Shown in pieces: positions 1-5,625 of a stretch of DNA of 6,874 nucleotides. The stretch comes from Leucobacter sp. (GTDB lineage Bacteria > Actinomycetota > Actinomycetes > Actinomycetales > Microbacteriaceae). The stretch spans positions 1 to 6,874 of the forward strand of contig JAPSIU010000144.1 in the NCBI GenBank assembly GCA_031178565.1, given 5' to 3'. Each line of letters starts with the position of its first letter. Positions within the stretch are counted from its first letter, which is position 1. The notes below the pieces were generated by a model. It did no database searches. It was not told the origin of the DNA and saw only the letters and a list, made by a program, of their open reading frames with translations. Position numbers and translations under genes: made by a program.

Positions 1-137
1 GATTCGGAGCGCAGCACGAGGAGGACGGGCAGCAGGACCGGCAGGGAGACCAGCATCGCGATGCCGGCGCGGAAGCCGTCGTCGTAGCGGAGGGGGATCT
101 GCCGCGCGTTCCTGCGCGTGTTCTTACGGCGTCGCAT
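1..137 (-). CDS. N-terminus of an unidentified membrane protein (cut by window edge)
   Basis: Only the first 45 codons are inside the window; the gene continues past position 1. The start is an ATG at 137-135, the first in-frame start codon after the preceding gene. The visible protein begins with a strongly basic stretch (MRRRKNTRRNAR), then a short polar segment, then a hydrophobic run from about residue 25 to 42 rich in Leu, Val and Pro (LPVLLPVLLVL). This fits a signal anchor or first membrane helix with a positive cytoplasmic end. It lies 34 bases downstream of the hydrolase stop on the same strand, so it is probably the sixth gene of the operon. An AGGGG lies about 16 bases before the ATG, too far to be a good ribosome-binding site, so initiation may depend on coupling. 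No family can be assigned from this fragment. Confidence 0.6.
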   Translation of the reverse strand, partial: MRRRKNTRRNARQIPLRYDDGFRAGIAMLVSLPVLLPVLLVLRSE

Positions 138-171
138 CGCCGAGCAGTCTACCCCTGGAGCGGGGTCGTGG

Positions 172-1083
172 TCACGACGGGCTCGCCGATGCCGGCTCCG
201 TCCGGGCTCGTACGCGTGCCGGGGACGGGGACCAGGCCGCGATCAGCGCCGCGAGTTCCGCCGCCGCTTCGTAGGGGAGCAGGTGGCCGAGACCGGGGAA
301 GACGTGGAAGGTGCCGTCCAAGAAGCCGCTTCCCTCAGCGGTGCACTCGACGCCCGGACTGAGCGGGTCCCGCTCGGCCCCGAGCACGAGGGGCGGGTGC
401 GGGAATCGACCCGCGAAGTCCGAGAGCGCCGAAGTGGTCGATGCCCGGTAGGCCTCGAGGACGACGTCGCGGGAGGAGAAGGCCCCGGCCTGCCGCCGGT
501 GCTCCTCCCTGATCCACCGGCGCAGCGACGCGTCGCGGGCGGATGACATCAGCTCGCCGCCGAGCGCCGCGACGGACCGGCTGCTCAGCAGACGGGTTCC
601 GAGCGGTTCGGGCAGCCGCCGAGCGAGCGCGTAGTAGCCGCGCGCCGCCGCGGTCGCGAATCGCCGCGGTCCGCGGAGTGCGGGGCGCAGGATCGGATTG
701 ACGAGGATCGAACCGTCGTGCGCGGCGCCCTGCGCGATCGCGGCCCCGACGAGGACGCTCCCGAACGAGTGCCCGAGCAGCAGACCCGGCGACTCGAGGC
801 CGTCGGCGAGCTCGCTCAGCCAGGCCCCGTAGCCGGAGGTGTCGTGCGGACCTTCGAGCGGAGACGACGTCCCGCAGCCGGGGAGATCGGGGACGAGCAC
901 GCGGTATCCGAGCCGTGCGAGTGCGCGGGCGAGGGGCTCGAGGCCGAAGTGGGTTCCTCGAAAGCCGTGGATCGCGACGATCTCCGCGCCTCCTTCACTG
1001 CCGTAGGCGTAGACGGCGGTGCGCGAGCCGCGGATGAGGAGGCGCGAGGAGGTCTCCGGCATCTCCGCCTCGTCACGCGGCAC
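172..1083 (-). CDS. alpha/beta-fold hydrolase
   Basis: A 303-residue protein of the alpha/beta-hydrolase superfamily, about the usual length. Visible in order: an oxyanion-hole motif HGFRG (39-43); a cap-preceding segment VLVPDLPGCGTSSP (63-75); the nucleophile elbow GHSFGS with Ser106; a helical cap region (about 135-225); the acid Asp239 in LGAERDPLSP; and the catalytic His267 in GLGHLLPYE. The triad is complete, so the enzyme should be active as an esterase, lipase or similar hydrolase; the substrate cannot be read from sequence. There is no signal peptide, so it is probably cytoplasmic. The start used is a GTG at 1083-1081, overlapping the glycosyltransferase stop by 11 bases with GAGG 6 bases upstream. 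An ATG at 1062-1060 (residue 8), with GAGG 5 bases upstream and 10 bases past that stop, is an equally plausible start. Co-transcription with a glycosyltransferase suggests a lipid or glycoconjugate substrate, but this is inference. Confidence 0.88.
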   Translation of the reverse strand: MPRDEAEMPETSSRLLIRGSRTAVYAYGSEGGAEIVAIHGFRGTHFGLEPLARALARLGYRVLVPDLPGCGTSSPLEGPHDTSGYGAWLSELADGLESPGLLLGHSFGSVLVGAAIAQGAAHDGSILVNPILRPALRGPRRFATAAARGYYALARRLPEPLGTRLLSSRSVAALGGELMSSARDASLRRWIREEHRRQAGAFSSRDVVLEAYRASTTSALSDFAGRFPHPPLVLGAERDPLSPGVECTAEGSGFLDGTFHVFPGLGHLLPYEAAAELAALIAAWSPSPARVRARTEPASASPS

Positions 1084-2284
1084 GGGGAGCCTCGATCTCA
1101 GTCTCCGCGCCTCGTCGCCGGAACGCCTCCCGCGCCTCGTCGTAGAGTGCGAGGGCTCGGTCCGTCAGGCGACTCTGCACGAAGCGGTCGGTCGGTCGGT
1201 CGCCCCCCGCGACCGCCGGGAGTCGGGAGATGAACGCCTCGATCACGGCGGCGAACGCCCCGATCGTGCTGTCGGCCGCGACGTGCCTGAGGTCGGGCGG
1301 GAGGTCCAGCGCGACGTCCCGGTCGCGCAGGATCACGGGGGTGCCGACGGAGACGGCCTCGTAGACGGTGAGCCCCTGCGTCTCGTAGCCCACGGAACTC
1401 TGCACCACGGCGTCCGCCTGTCGCATCGCGCGGAGGACGAGGTCGTGCGGGACGGAGCCGAAGAAGCGGACTCGCGAACCGAGTCCCAGCTCGGAGGCTC
1501 TCCTCCGAGCTCTCCCGAGACCGCTGCCGGAGCCGTACACCCGCACCTCGGCGTCCGCGCCCGATCGCGCGAGCGCCTCGAGGAAGTCTTCGAGGCGCTT
1601 CTCGTCGCTGATGCGTCCCGGCCACACCAGCACCGGGCGACGGCGCGCGAGCCTGGGGATGCCCCGCACGGCGGCGAGCTCGTCGTCGTCGACCCCCGTC
1701 GGGAGGATCCGGATCTCGCGGTCGACGCCGGTGCGGCCGAGCCGCTCCGCGAAGTGCCTGCTCGGGGCGACCAGAAGATCCGCGCGGTCCGCGAAGGCGC
1801 GCGTGTAGTCGGCGAGGCTTCGGATCGACCCGGTATCGAGGAAGTGCTCCTGGAGCGCGAAGAGCAGACGGAACGCCGCGCGCGGGAACGGCACGACCGC
1901 CGGCAATCCCACCTCGACGTTGGTGTGCATGGTGTGCACGACCGGCAGGCCGTGGCGCTCCGCGAATCGATAGCCGTTCCAGGCTCCCCAGACGTCGGCC
2001 TGGACGTGGACGACGTCGACCGGCGGCTTCGAGGCGAAGCAGAGATCTATCGCCCGGTCGAATCGCGCGCCCGCGAGGCAGAAGGAGTGCTCGCCGACCT
2101 GCGTGGCCTGCAGCAGCACGTCGGTCGGCCGGGCGAACCGCAGGGACGGGGTCCGCTTCGAGTCCGGGGCGCATACCGTGACAGTGTGACCGGCGCGTTC
2201 GAGATACTTGCGCTGGAGGCCGAGCGATACCTGCAACCCGCCCAGGGTCGCCGGATGCTGGTCGCTGAAGAAGGCTATGTGCAT
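1073..2284 (-). CDS. GT4-like (GT-B fold) glycosyltransferase
   Basis: A 403-residue family-4-type glycosyltransferase, expected to transfer a sugar from a nucleotide donor with retention. The N-terminal Rossmann domain opens with MHIAFFSDQHPATLGGLQVS, including the glycine loop GGLQ (15-18). His93 lies in VVHVQADVW, and HTMHT (117-121) resembles the acceptor-side His region of GT4 enzymes. The C-terminal domain starts near 215 with LVWPGRISDEKRLEDFLEAL (R224 and K229 in the phosphate-binding position). It ends with the hallmark E-x7-E motif, E301 and E309 in ETQGLTVYEA. No membrane helix is seen; such enzymes act at the inner face of the membrane on lipid, polyprenyl or small-molecule acceptors. 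The open frame extends far upstream, but the ATG at 2284 has the family N-terminus right after it and AGGAG 7 bases upstream. It overlaps the transporter gene by 10 bases and the hydrolase by 11. A (CGGT)n run lies in the C-terminal coding part. Donor and acceptor are unknown. Confidence 0.9.
   Translation of the reverse strand: MHIAFFSDQHPATLGGLQVSLGLQRKYLERAGHTVTVCAPDSKRTPSLRFARPTDVLLQATQVGEHSFCLAGARFDRAIDLCFASKPPVDVVHVQADVWGAWNGYRFAERHGLPVVHTMHTNVEVGLPAVVPFPRAAFRLLFALQEHFLDTGSIRSLADYTRAFADRADLLVAPSRHFAERLGRTGVDREIRILPTGVDDDELAAVRGIPRLARRRPVLVWPGRISDEKRLEDFLEALARSGADAEVRVYGSGSGLGRARRRASELGLGSRVRFFGSVPHDLVLRAMRQADAVVQSSVGYETQGLTVYEAVSVGTPVILRDRDVALDLPPDLRHVAADSTIGAFAAVIEAFISRLPAVAGGDRPTDRFVQSRLTDRALALYDEAREAFRRRGAETEIEAPRAA
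1185..1202. repeat. (CGGT)4.5 tetranucleotide run in the glycosyltransferase gene
   Basis: Four and a half exact copies of CGGT on the plus strand (CGAC on the coding strand), encoding the DRPTDR segment near residues 362-367. A unit of 4 shifts the reading frame when a copy is gained or lost, changing only the last about 40 residues. Confidence 0.85.
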
Positions 2285-3222
2285 GGAGGGGCTCCTGTCG
2301 AGGCGGGGGTTTCGATGGTCCTGCCGGACGCGCGTCCGTCTCCGCACGCGCGTCCGTCTCCGCGTCGCCTGCGGATCCTGCTGACTCCGAGCACGCCGAG
2401 GCAGGCGACGAGGCCGAACACCCCGAGCCCCGCCGCGGCTCCGGGGGTGAGACGCGCTTCGCCCAGCACCGTGATCCCGATCGTCGCGGCGGTGATGGGG
2501 TCCACGATCGTGAGCGCGGCCACGACGGCCGGTGCCGCGAAGAAGCGGTGCGAGCGCTGCAGCAGGATGTTGGCGATCACTCCCGCTGCCGCGACGACCG
2601 CGAGCGCGAGCAGCGCCGGCGGGGCGGCCGCGATCGTCGTGAGGCCGCGCTCGAGCACGAGCGTGACGAGCACCTTGAACACGGTCGTGATGCTGCCGAA
2701 GATCATCGCTCCGATGACGAGAGCCGAGAGCCGTACGCCGTGCCGCCGGGAGCGGACCCCGAGCGGCGCGGTCGCGAGACCGAGCAGGGTGAGAGCCGCG
2801 AGAACGGCCGTGACCTCCGCGAGCCGGTCCCCTTCCGCGCCCCGGGGCTCCGGAGCCCGATGCCCGGCGATGACGATCACGAAGCCGAGGATCCCGAGCA
2901 GCGAGCAGACGACCGAGAGCCATCCCCTCAGATCGACCTCCACTCGCCCGGCGAGTGCGCCGAACACGGCGGATGCGGCGAGCGCCGCGATGCTCATGGC
3001 CTGCACGGCGCTGACCGGCGCGAGCGCGAGCGCGAGCGCGACGAAGTTGGTCGACACGGCGATCCCGAGCAGCAGCAGACCGAGCAGCCACTGGGGCGAC
3101 CGCAGGAAGGACCCCCAGCGCCCGCCCGTGCGGTACACGGCGCGGGACTGGAGCTCGGAGCCGCCGGCGAGCAGCAGGGCCCCGCCGAAGGCGATTCCCA
3201 GGCCGAGGATGAAGGCGGTCAT
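2275..3222 (-). CDS. DMT-superfamily (EamA/NIPA-like) membrane transporter
   Basis: A 315-residue integral membrane protein with about 9-10 predicted helices, roughly at residues 3-21, 44-66, 68-91, 101-119, 134-152, 165-185, 202-222, 227-248 and 260-280. Size, helix number and the two-halved layout fit the drug/metabolite transporter superfamily. The segment STNFVALALALAPVSAVQAM (57-76) resembles the Asn-Phe / Ala-Pro region after helix 2 in NIPA-like and EamA-like members, and LTIVDPITAATIGITVLGE (237-255) matches the corresponding region of the second half. The substrate is not predictable. The start ATG at 3222 overlaps the permease stop as ATGA and has GGAGG 5 bases upstream, indicating translational coupling; the longer frame beginning at 3297 lies inside the permease gene. 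The C-terminus (281-315) is a basic, glycine-rich cytoplasmic tail with an exact 6-residue tandem repeat. The TAG stop overlaps the glycosyltransferase start by 10 bases. A lipid or undecaprenyl-linked substrate is possible given the neighbours, but unproven. Confidence 0.85.
   Translation of the reverse strand: MTAFILGLGIAFGGALLLAGGSELQSRAVYRTGGRWGSFLRSPQWLLGLLLLGIAVSTNFVALALALAPVSAVQAMSIAALAASAVFGALAGRVEVDLRGWLSVVCSLLGILGFVIVIAGHRAPEPRGAEGDRLAEVTAVLAALTLLGLATAPLGVRSRRHGVRLSALVIGAMIFGSITTVFKVLVTLVLERGLTTIAAAPPALLALAVVAAAGVIANILLQRSHRFFAAPAVVAALTIVDPITAATIGITVLGEARLTPGAAAGLGVFGLVACLGVLGVSRIRRRRGDGRACGDGRASGRTIETPASTGAPPCT
2292..2296 (-). promoter_or_regulatory. ribosome-binding site of the glycosyltransferase gene
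   Basis: AGGAG on the minus strand, 7 bases before the ATG at 2284, lying inside the last codons of the transporter gene. It decides the start among the many in-frame codons of the long open frame upstream. Confidence 0.7.
2328..2363. repeat. exact 18-bp tandem duplication in the DMT transporter tail
   Basis: Positions 2328-2345 and 2346-2363 are identical. On the coding strand they give GDGRAC followed by GDGRAS, in frame, in the cytoplasmic C-terminal tail of the transporter. Confidence 0.9.
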
Positions 3223-4625
3223 TCGCCCCTCCCCGGTGCCGCCAGCACGCGCCGCAACAGGGGCGTCGTCGCGTCGACTGCCGCGCTCACGAGCCACACG
3301 CCGATCCCGATCACCGCGACGGTGCCCGCCACGAACAGCGGCGAGACGACGAGCGCGGTCGGGATCAGCGGGGGCACGAGGGCGACCCAGGCGAGTCCGG
3401 CGCTCGCGGCGAGCATCGCCGGCGCCAGCACCCGCCGCCGCCGCGACCCGTTCAGCTCCGCGAACGGCATGCCGATCCGGTCGAGCGCGATGTAGAGGTC
3501 ACGGCGCTCGAGCACGGCCGCTGCCTGTGCGATCCCGGTCTGGCACGCGGTGACGAGGAACGACACGGCGACGAGGGCGACGAGCATCGTTCGGGCGTCG
3601 GTGAAGAGGAGCAGCTGGTCCGCCGTCATCAGTTCCCGGCTCCCGCTGTTCTGGATCGCATCCAGATAACCGAGCACGGAGCCCGAGGGCAGTGCGATGA
3701 ACGACGTGAGCGCCACGGCGGAGACCTGCCGCCAGGCCGACTTCGGGTCGTCGAGAATGCCGCGCGCCGCGATGAGCGCGGCCGGTCTCGAGGTGCGGCG
3801 GATCCGGAGTCCGGCGAGCAGACCGAGCACGAAGGGCCCGACGACGCCGAGCACGACCATGACGAGGAGCACCGCGGCCGAGAGCGCGAGCACGATCCCG
3901 GTCGCACCCCATCCGGGTGAGGCGCTCTGCGCGAGCACCACGGCCGCCGCGACCGCGGCCGCGCCGAGGACGACGCGGAGCCGGCTCAGCTGCGGTGCGT
4001 CGCTGCGGGTCCGCACTCCCAGCGGGGAGAGCACCACTCGACGGAGACCGGCGAGCGCGCTGGCGGCCGCGATCGCCACGAGCAGCAGCGGGATCGCCGC
4101 GCAGATCCACCACGGCAGCCAGAGTTCCCGGGGCTCCAGCCGCCGTCCGTAGACGGTGAGCAGCGCCAGTGCGGACGGCAGGGCCGCCGAGGCCGCGGTG
4201 CCGAGCGCGACGCCGAGCGCCGCGAGGAACGTGCTCTCGGCGACCGCGATGCGCCGCACCCGGCGAGCGGTCGCGCCGAGCAGCCGGAGCGTCGCGAGTC
4301 GCTCGTCGCGGCTCCGGGCGGCGAGCCTCGCCGCTGCGACTCCCAGCGTGCCGAGCGGCACGAGGAGCAGGACGACGAGGGCGACCGCGAGCAGCCGATA
4401 GCCTCCCTCGTCCGACGGCACGCGCCAGAAGACGACGGAGAGCATCGCCACCGCGAACGCGAGCAGCGTCGAGACCGCCGAGGCGGTGATCTGCAGGCCC
4501 GCGACCGGAGCCGATCCGCGCCTGGGCAGCACCAGCAGGCTCAGCCCGCCGGACCGCGATCCGTCTCTGTTCGACCCGCCGGACCGCGATCCGTCGCGGT
4601 TCGCCCCGTGGGAGCCATCGGTCAC
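3219..4625 (-). CDS. FtsX-like ABC transporter permease
   Basis: A 468-residue membrane protein, the permease partner of the ATPase encoded just upstream. Hydrophobic segments lie at about 45-67, 77-99, 128-156, 169-193, 216-233, 241-272, 301-321, 346-367, 400-418 and 424-449. The first half carries a good FtsX-type coupling region, RDERLATLRLLGATARRVRRIAVAE (106-130 approx.), between a helix pair. The second half has a weaker equivalent, ERRDLYIALDRIGMPFAELN (373-392). No large extracytoplasmic MacB-like domain is present, so this is a compact two-core permease. The start is GTG at 4625 in a GTGA overlap with the ATPase stop, with GAGG 7 bases upstream, implying coupled 1:1 translation. The first 27 residues are an unusual hydrophilic tail with a 10-residue tandem repeat (NRDGSRSGG twice). 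Likely role: energy-coupled export or mechanotransmission on an envelope substrate such as a peptide or lipid; substrate unknown. Confidence 0.9.
   Translation of the reverse strand: MTDGSHGANRDGSRSGGSNRDGSRSGGLSLLVLPRRGSAPVAGLQITASAVSTLLAFAVAMLSVVFWRVPSDEGGYRLLAVALVVLLLVPLGTLGVAAARLAARSRDERLATLRLLGATARRVRRIAVAESTFLAALGVALGTAASAALPSALALLTVYGRRLEPRELWLPWWICAAIPLLLVAIAAASALAGLRRVVLSPLGVRTRSDAPQLSRLRVVLGAAAVAAAVVLAQSASPGWGATGIVLALSAAVLLVMVVLGVVGPFVLGLLAGLRIRRTSRPAALIAARGILDDPKSAWRQVSAVALTSFIALPSGSVLGYLDAIQNSGSRELMTADQLLLFTDARTMLVALVAVSFLVTACQTGIAQAAAVLERRDLYIALDRIGMPFAELNGSRRRRVLAPAMLAASAGLAWVALVPPLIPTALVVSPLFVAGTVAVIGIGVWLVSAAVDATTPLLRRVLAAPGRGE
3228..3232 (-). promoter_or_regulatory. ribosome-binding site of the DMT transporter gene
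   Basis: GGAGG on the minus strand inside a longer GGGGAGGGG run, 5 bases before the ATG at 3222 and within the end of the permease gene. With the ATGA stop/start overlap it settles the start of the transporter. Confidence 0.7.
4541..4600. repeat. 30-bp tandem repeat at the start of the permease gene
   Basis: Units 4541-4570 and 4571-4600 match at 26 of 30 positions, with a 21-base identical core (4545-4565 and 4575-4595). They encode the repeated NRDGSRSGG in the hydrophilic N-terminal tail ahead of the first membrane helix. Confidence 0.9.
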
Positions 4626-5398
4626 CTCGAGGCCTCGATCCGACCGTCGCGGAGCCTCACCGTGCGGTCGCAGCGAGAAGCCACACGCGCATCGTGCGTC
4701 ACGATTACGAGCGCCCGATCCGCGCCCCTGCCTGCGGCGAGCAGTGCCTCGAGCACCTCGTCGGCGGTGCTCGAATCGAGCGCGCCGGTGGGCTCGTCCG
4801 CGAAGACCAGGCTCGGCTCGGCGATGAGCGCACGCGCGATCGCGACGCGCTGGGCCTGCCCGCCGGAGAGCCGGCCGATCCTGCGATCGCCCAGGCCCTT
4901 CAGCCCCAATCGTCCGAGTACCTCGGCCGACCGCGACCTGGCCTCCGACCGGGCGTACCCGAGCAGCAGCATGGGCAGCTCGACGTTCTCGGAGGCCGTG
5001 AGCTCGGGGAGCAGGAGCCCCTGCTGGAACACGAAGCCGAAACGTCGCAGACGGAGCGAGGACCGCTCGTCGTCGCCGAGCGACGCGAGATCCGCGGCTC
5101 CCTCACTGTCTTCACCGCCCGTGCTGCCTGCGCCGCGCAGGAGCACACGGCCTTCGTCGGGTGCGATGATCCCGGCGAGAACGTGCAGCAGCGTCGATTT
5201 GCCCGACCCGCTGGGCCCCATGATCGCGACCGCCTCGCCCGCTCGCACCGTGAGGTCGGCGTCGTCCAGCGCCCGGGTGCGGCCGAACGATTTGCCGGCG
5301 CCCTCGGCGCGGAGCAACCAGGGCATCTCGGCGGATTCGGTGCTGGGATCCGGGGCCGCGGGGACCGGACGGTGGGCGAAACGGGGACGGATGCTCAT
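4622..5398 (-). CDS. ABC transporter ATP-binding protein (MacB/LolD-type)
   Basis: A 258-residue nucleotide-binding domain with all motifs intact: Walker A GPSGSGKST (61-69), Q-loop in FVFQQGLLLPELTASENVELP (Q125/Q126), signature LSGGQAQR (177-184), Walker B LVFADEP with catalytic E202, D-loop GALDSST (205-211) and switch His235 in IVTHD. The sequence after the Q-loop and the ADEPTGALDS segment are typical of the MacB/LolD/FtsE group, which pairs with FtsX-like permeases. It hydrolyses ATP on the cytoplasmic side to drive the permease encoded next, with a 4-base overlap. The first about 25 residues (before MPWLLRAEG) precede the conserved domain and are Pro/Arg-rich; Met25 is an alternative start. 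The ATG at 5398 is preferred because a TAGCGT -10-like hexamer ends exactly 7 bases before it, suggesting leaderless transcription; no Shine-Dalgarno sequence is visible there. It is the first gene of the leftward operon. Confidence 0.95.
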   Translation of the reverse strand: MSIRPRFAHRPVPAAPDPSTESAEMPWLLRAEGAGKSFGRTRALDDADLTVRAGEAVAIMGPSGSGKSTLLHVLAGIIAPDEGRVLLRGAGSTGGEDSEGAADLASLGDDERSSLRLRRFGFVFQQGLLLPELTASENVELPMLLLGYARSEARSRSAEVLGRLGLKGLGDRRIGRLSGGQAQRVAIARALIAEPSLVFADEPTGALDSSTADEVLEALLAAGRGADRALVIVTHDARVASRCDRTVRLRDGRIEASR

Positions 5399-5405
5399 GC
5401 ACTCA

Positions 5406-5411
5406 ACGCTA
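5406..5411 (-). promoter_or_regulatory. -10-like hexamer of the ABC operon promoter (leaderless)
   Basis: TAGCGT on the minus strand fits the TANNNT actinobacterial -10. Seven bases separate it from the ATPase ATG at 5398, so transcription starting on the A of the ATG would give a leaderless message. The -35 position (5429-5434, TGTTCC on the minus strand with a 17-base spacer) does not match consensus, as expected for an activator-dependent promoter. Confidence 0.5.
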
Positions 5412-5432
5412 GGAACGGGCGGAATCCCGGAA

Positions 5433-5449
5433 CACCACCCGTGGATGGA
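5433..5449 (-). promoter_or_regulatory. operator-like element, ABC-operon side
   Basis: Read on the minus strand it is TCCATCCACGGGTGGTG, matching the element at 5479-5495 at 16 of 17 positions. Its core CCACGGGTGG is a near-palindrome (CCAC-NN-GTGG) at 5435-5444, 23 bases upstream of the -10 hexamer. The core would centre at -41.5 from a start at 5398. It is proposed as a response-regulator binding site; the regulator is inferred. Confidence 0.55.
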
Positions 5450-5478
5450 ATCGAGGGTGCCGATTCCCGGCGCGGCTC

Positions 5479-5495
5479 TCCACCCACGGGTGGTG
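5479..5495 (+). promoter_or_regulatory. operator-like element, kinase side
   Basis: TCCACCCACGGGTGGTG on the plus strand, the inverted partner of 5433-5449 with 29 bases between them. The core CCACGGGTGG at 5484-5493 lies 23 bases upstream of the TAGGGT hexamer, the same spacing as on the other side. The two palindrome centres are 49 bases apart. Confidence 0.55.
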
Positions 5496-5516
5496 GGGCC
5501 TCCCGGCCGCGTCGCG

Positions 5517-5522
5517 TAGGGT
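5517..5522 (+). promoter_or_regulatory. -10-like hexamer of the kinase promoter
   Basis: TAGGGT fits TANNNT and sits in mirror position to the hexamer of the opposite promoter. A start near 5530 would put the right-hand palindrome at -41.5. The -35 position (5494-5499, TGGGGC) is far from consensus. Confidence 0.45.
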
Positions 5523-5535
5523 CGAATCAGCCGGA

Positions 5536-5548
5536 CCGCGAATCGCGG
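5536..5548 (+). repeat. short GC-rich palindrome/hairpin in the kinase leader
   Basis: CCGCGAATCGCGG can form a 5-6 bp stem just before the ATG pair at 5551/5554 and downstream of the predicted transcription start. It could weaken initiation at those upstream ATGs. It has no U-tract, so it is not a terminator. It may be chance in such GC-rich DNA. Confidence 0.3.
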
Positions 5549-5625
5549 CGATGATGCGCGTGCTGCGCCGGCAGTCGCGAGCAGGAGAGGGCGGTGCGAA
5601 CGTGACCCCGGAGCGCGAGGCGGGC

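Larger units (their letters stand above)
5433..5495. repeat. interrupted inverted repeat spanning both operators
   Basis: Arms 5433-5449 and 5479-5495 pair at 16 of 17 positions, the mismatch being position 5445 against 5483. The 12 bases 5433-5444 and 5484-5495 are perfect reverse complements. The 29-base spacer shows no matching symmetry. Placement between divergent promoters favours a protein-binding role over a terminator. Confidence 0.8.
5399..5625. promoter_or_regulatory. divergent intergenic control region
   Basis: The 227 bases between the leftward exporter operon and the rightward kinase gene. It holds two outward-facing promoters, two matching operator-like elements and a short hairpin, listed separately. 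The kinase open frame extends back to an ATG at 5551, so the strictly non-coding part may be only 5399-5550. No small gene or RNA gene is seen here. Confidence 0.7.

Noticed and set aside
3019..3042. CGCGAG hexamer repeats in the transporter gene
   Set aside because: They simply encode alternating Ala-Leu in a membrane helix with preferred codons; no separate function is needed.
2285..3091. Minus-strand upstream extension of the glycosyltransferase frame to 3091 (672 codons)
   Set aside because: The extra 269 residues are Arg/Ala-rich shadow of the transporter gene in another frame. The family N-terminus MHIAFFSDQ begins at 2284 with a proper ribosome-binding site.
3223..3297. Longer transporter start at 3297
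   Set aside because: The added 25 residues lie inside the permease gene and are not membrane-like, while the ATG at 3222 has GGAGG and an ATGA overlap with the permease stop.
1019..3553. Very long plus-strand open frame (844 codons) opposite the glycosyltransferase and transporter genes
   Set aside because: It is antisense to genes with complete recognisable motifs. Its translation is Arg/Ser/Pro-rich low complexity without any domain, a usual artefact of very GC-rich DNA where stop codons are rare.
5433..5495. Inverted repeat read as a bidirectional terminator
   Set aside because: It lies upstream of both divergent genes, has a 29-base loop and no T-tract, so a regulatory binding role fits better.
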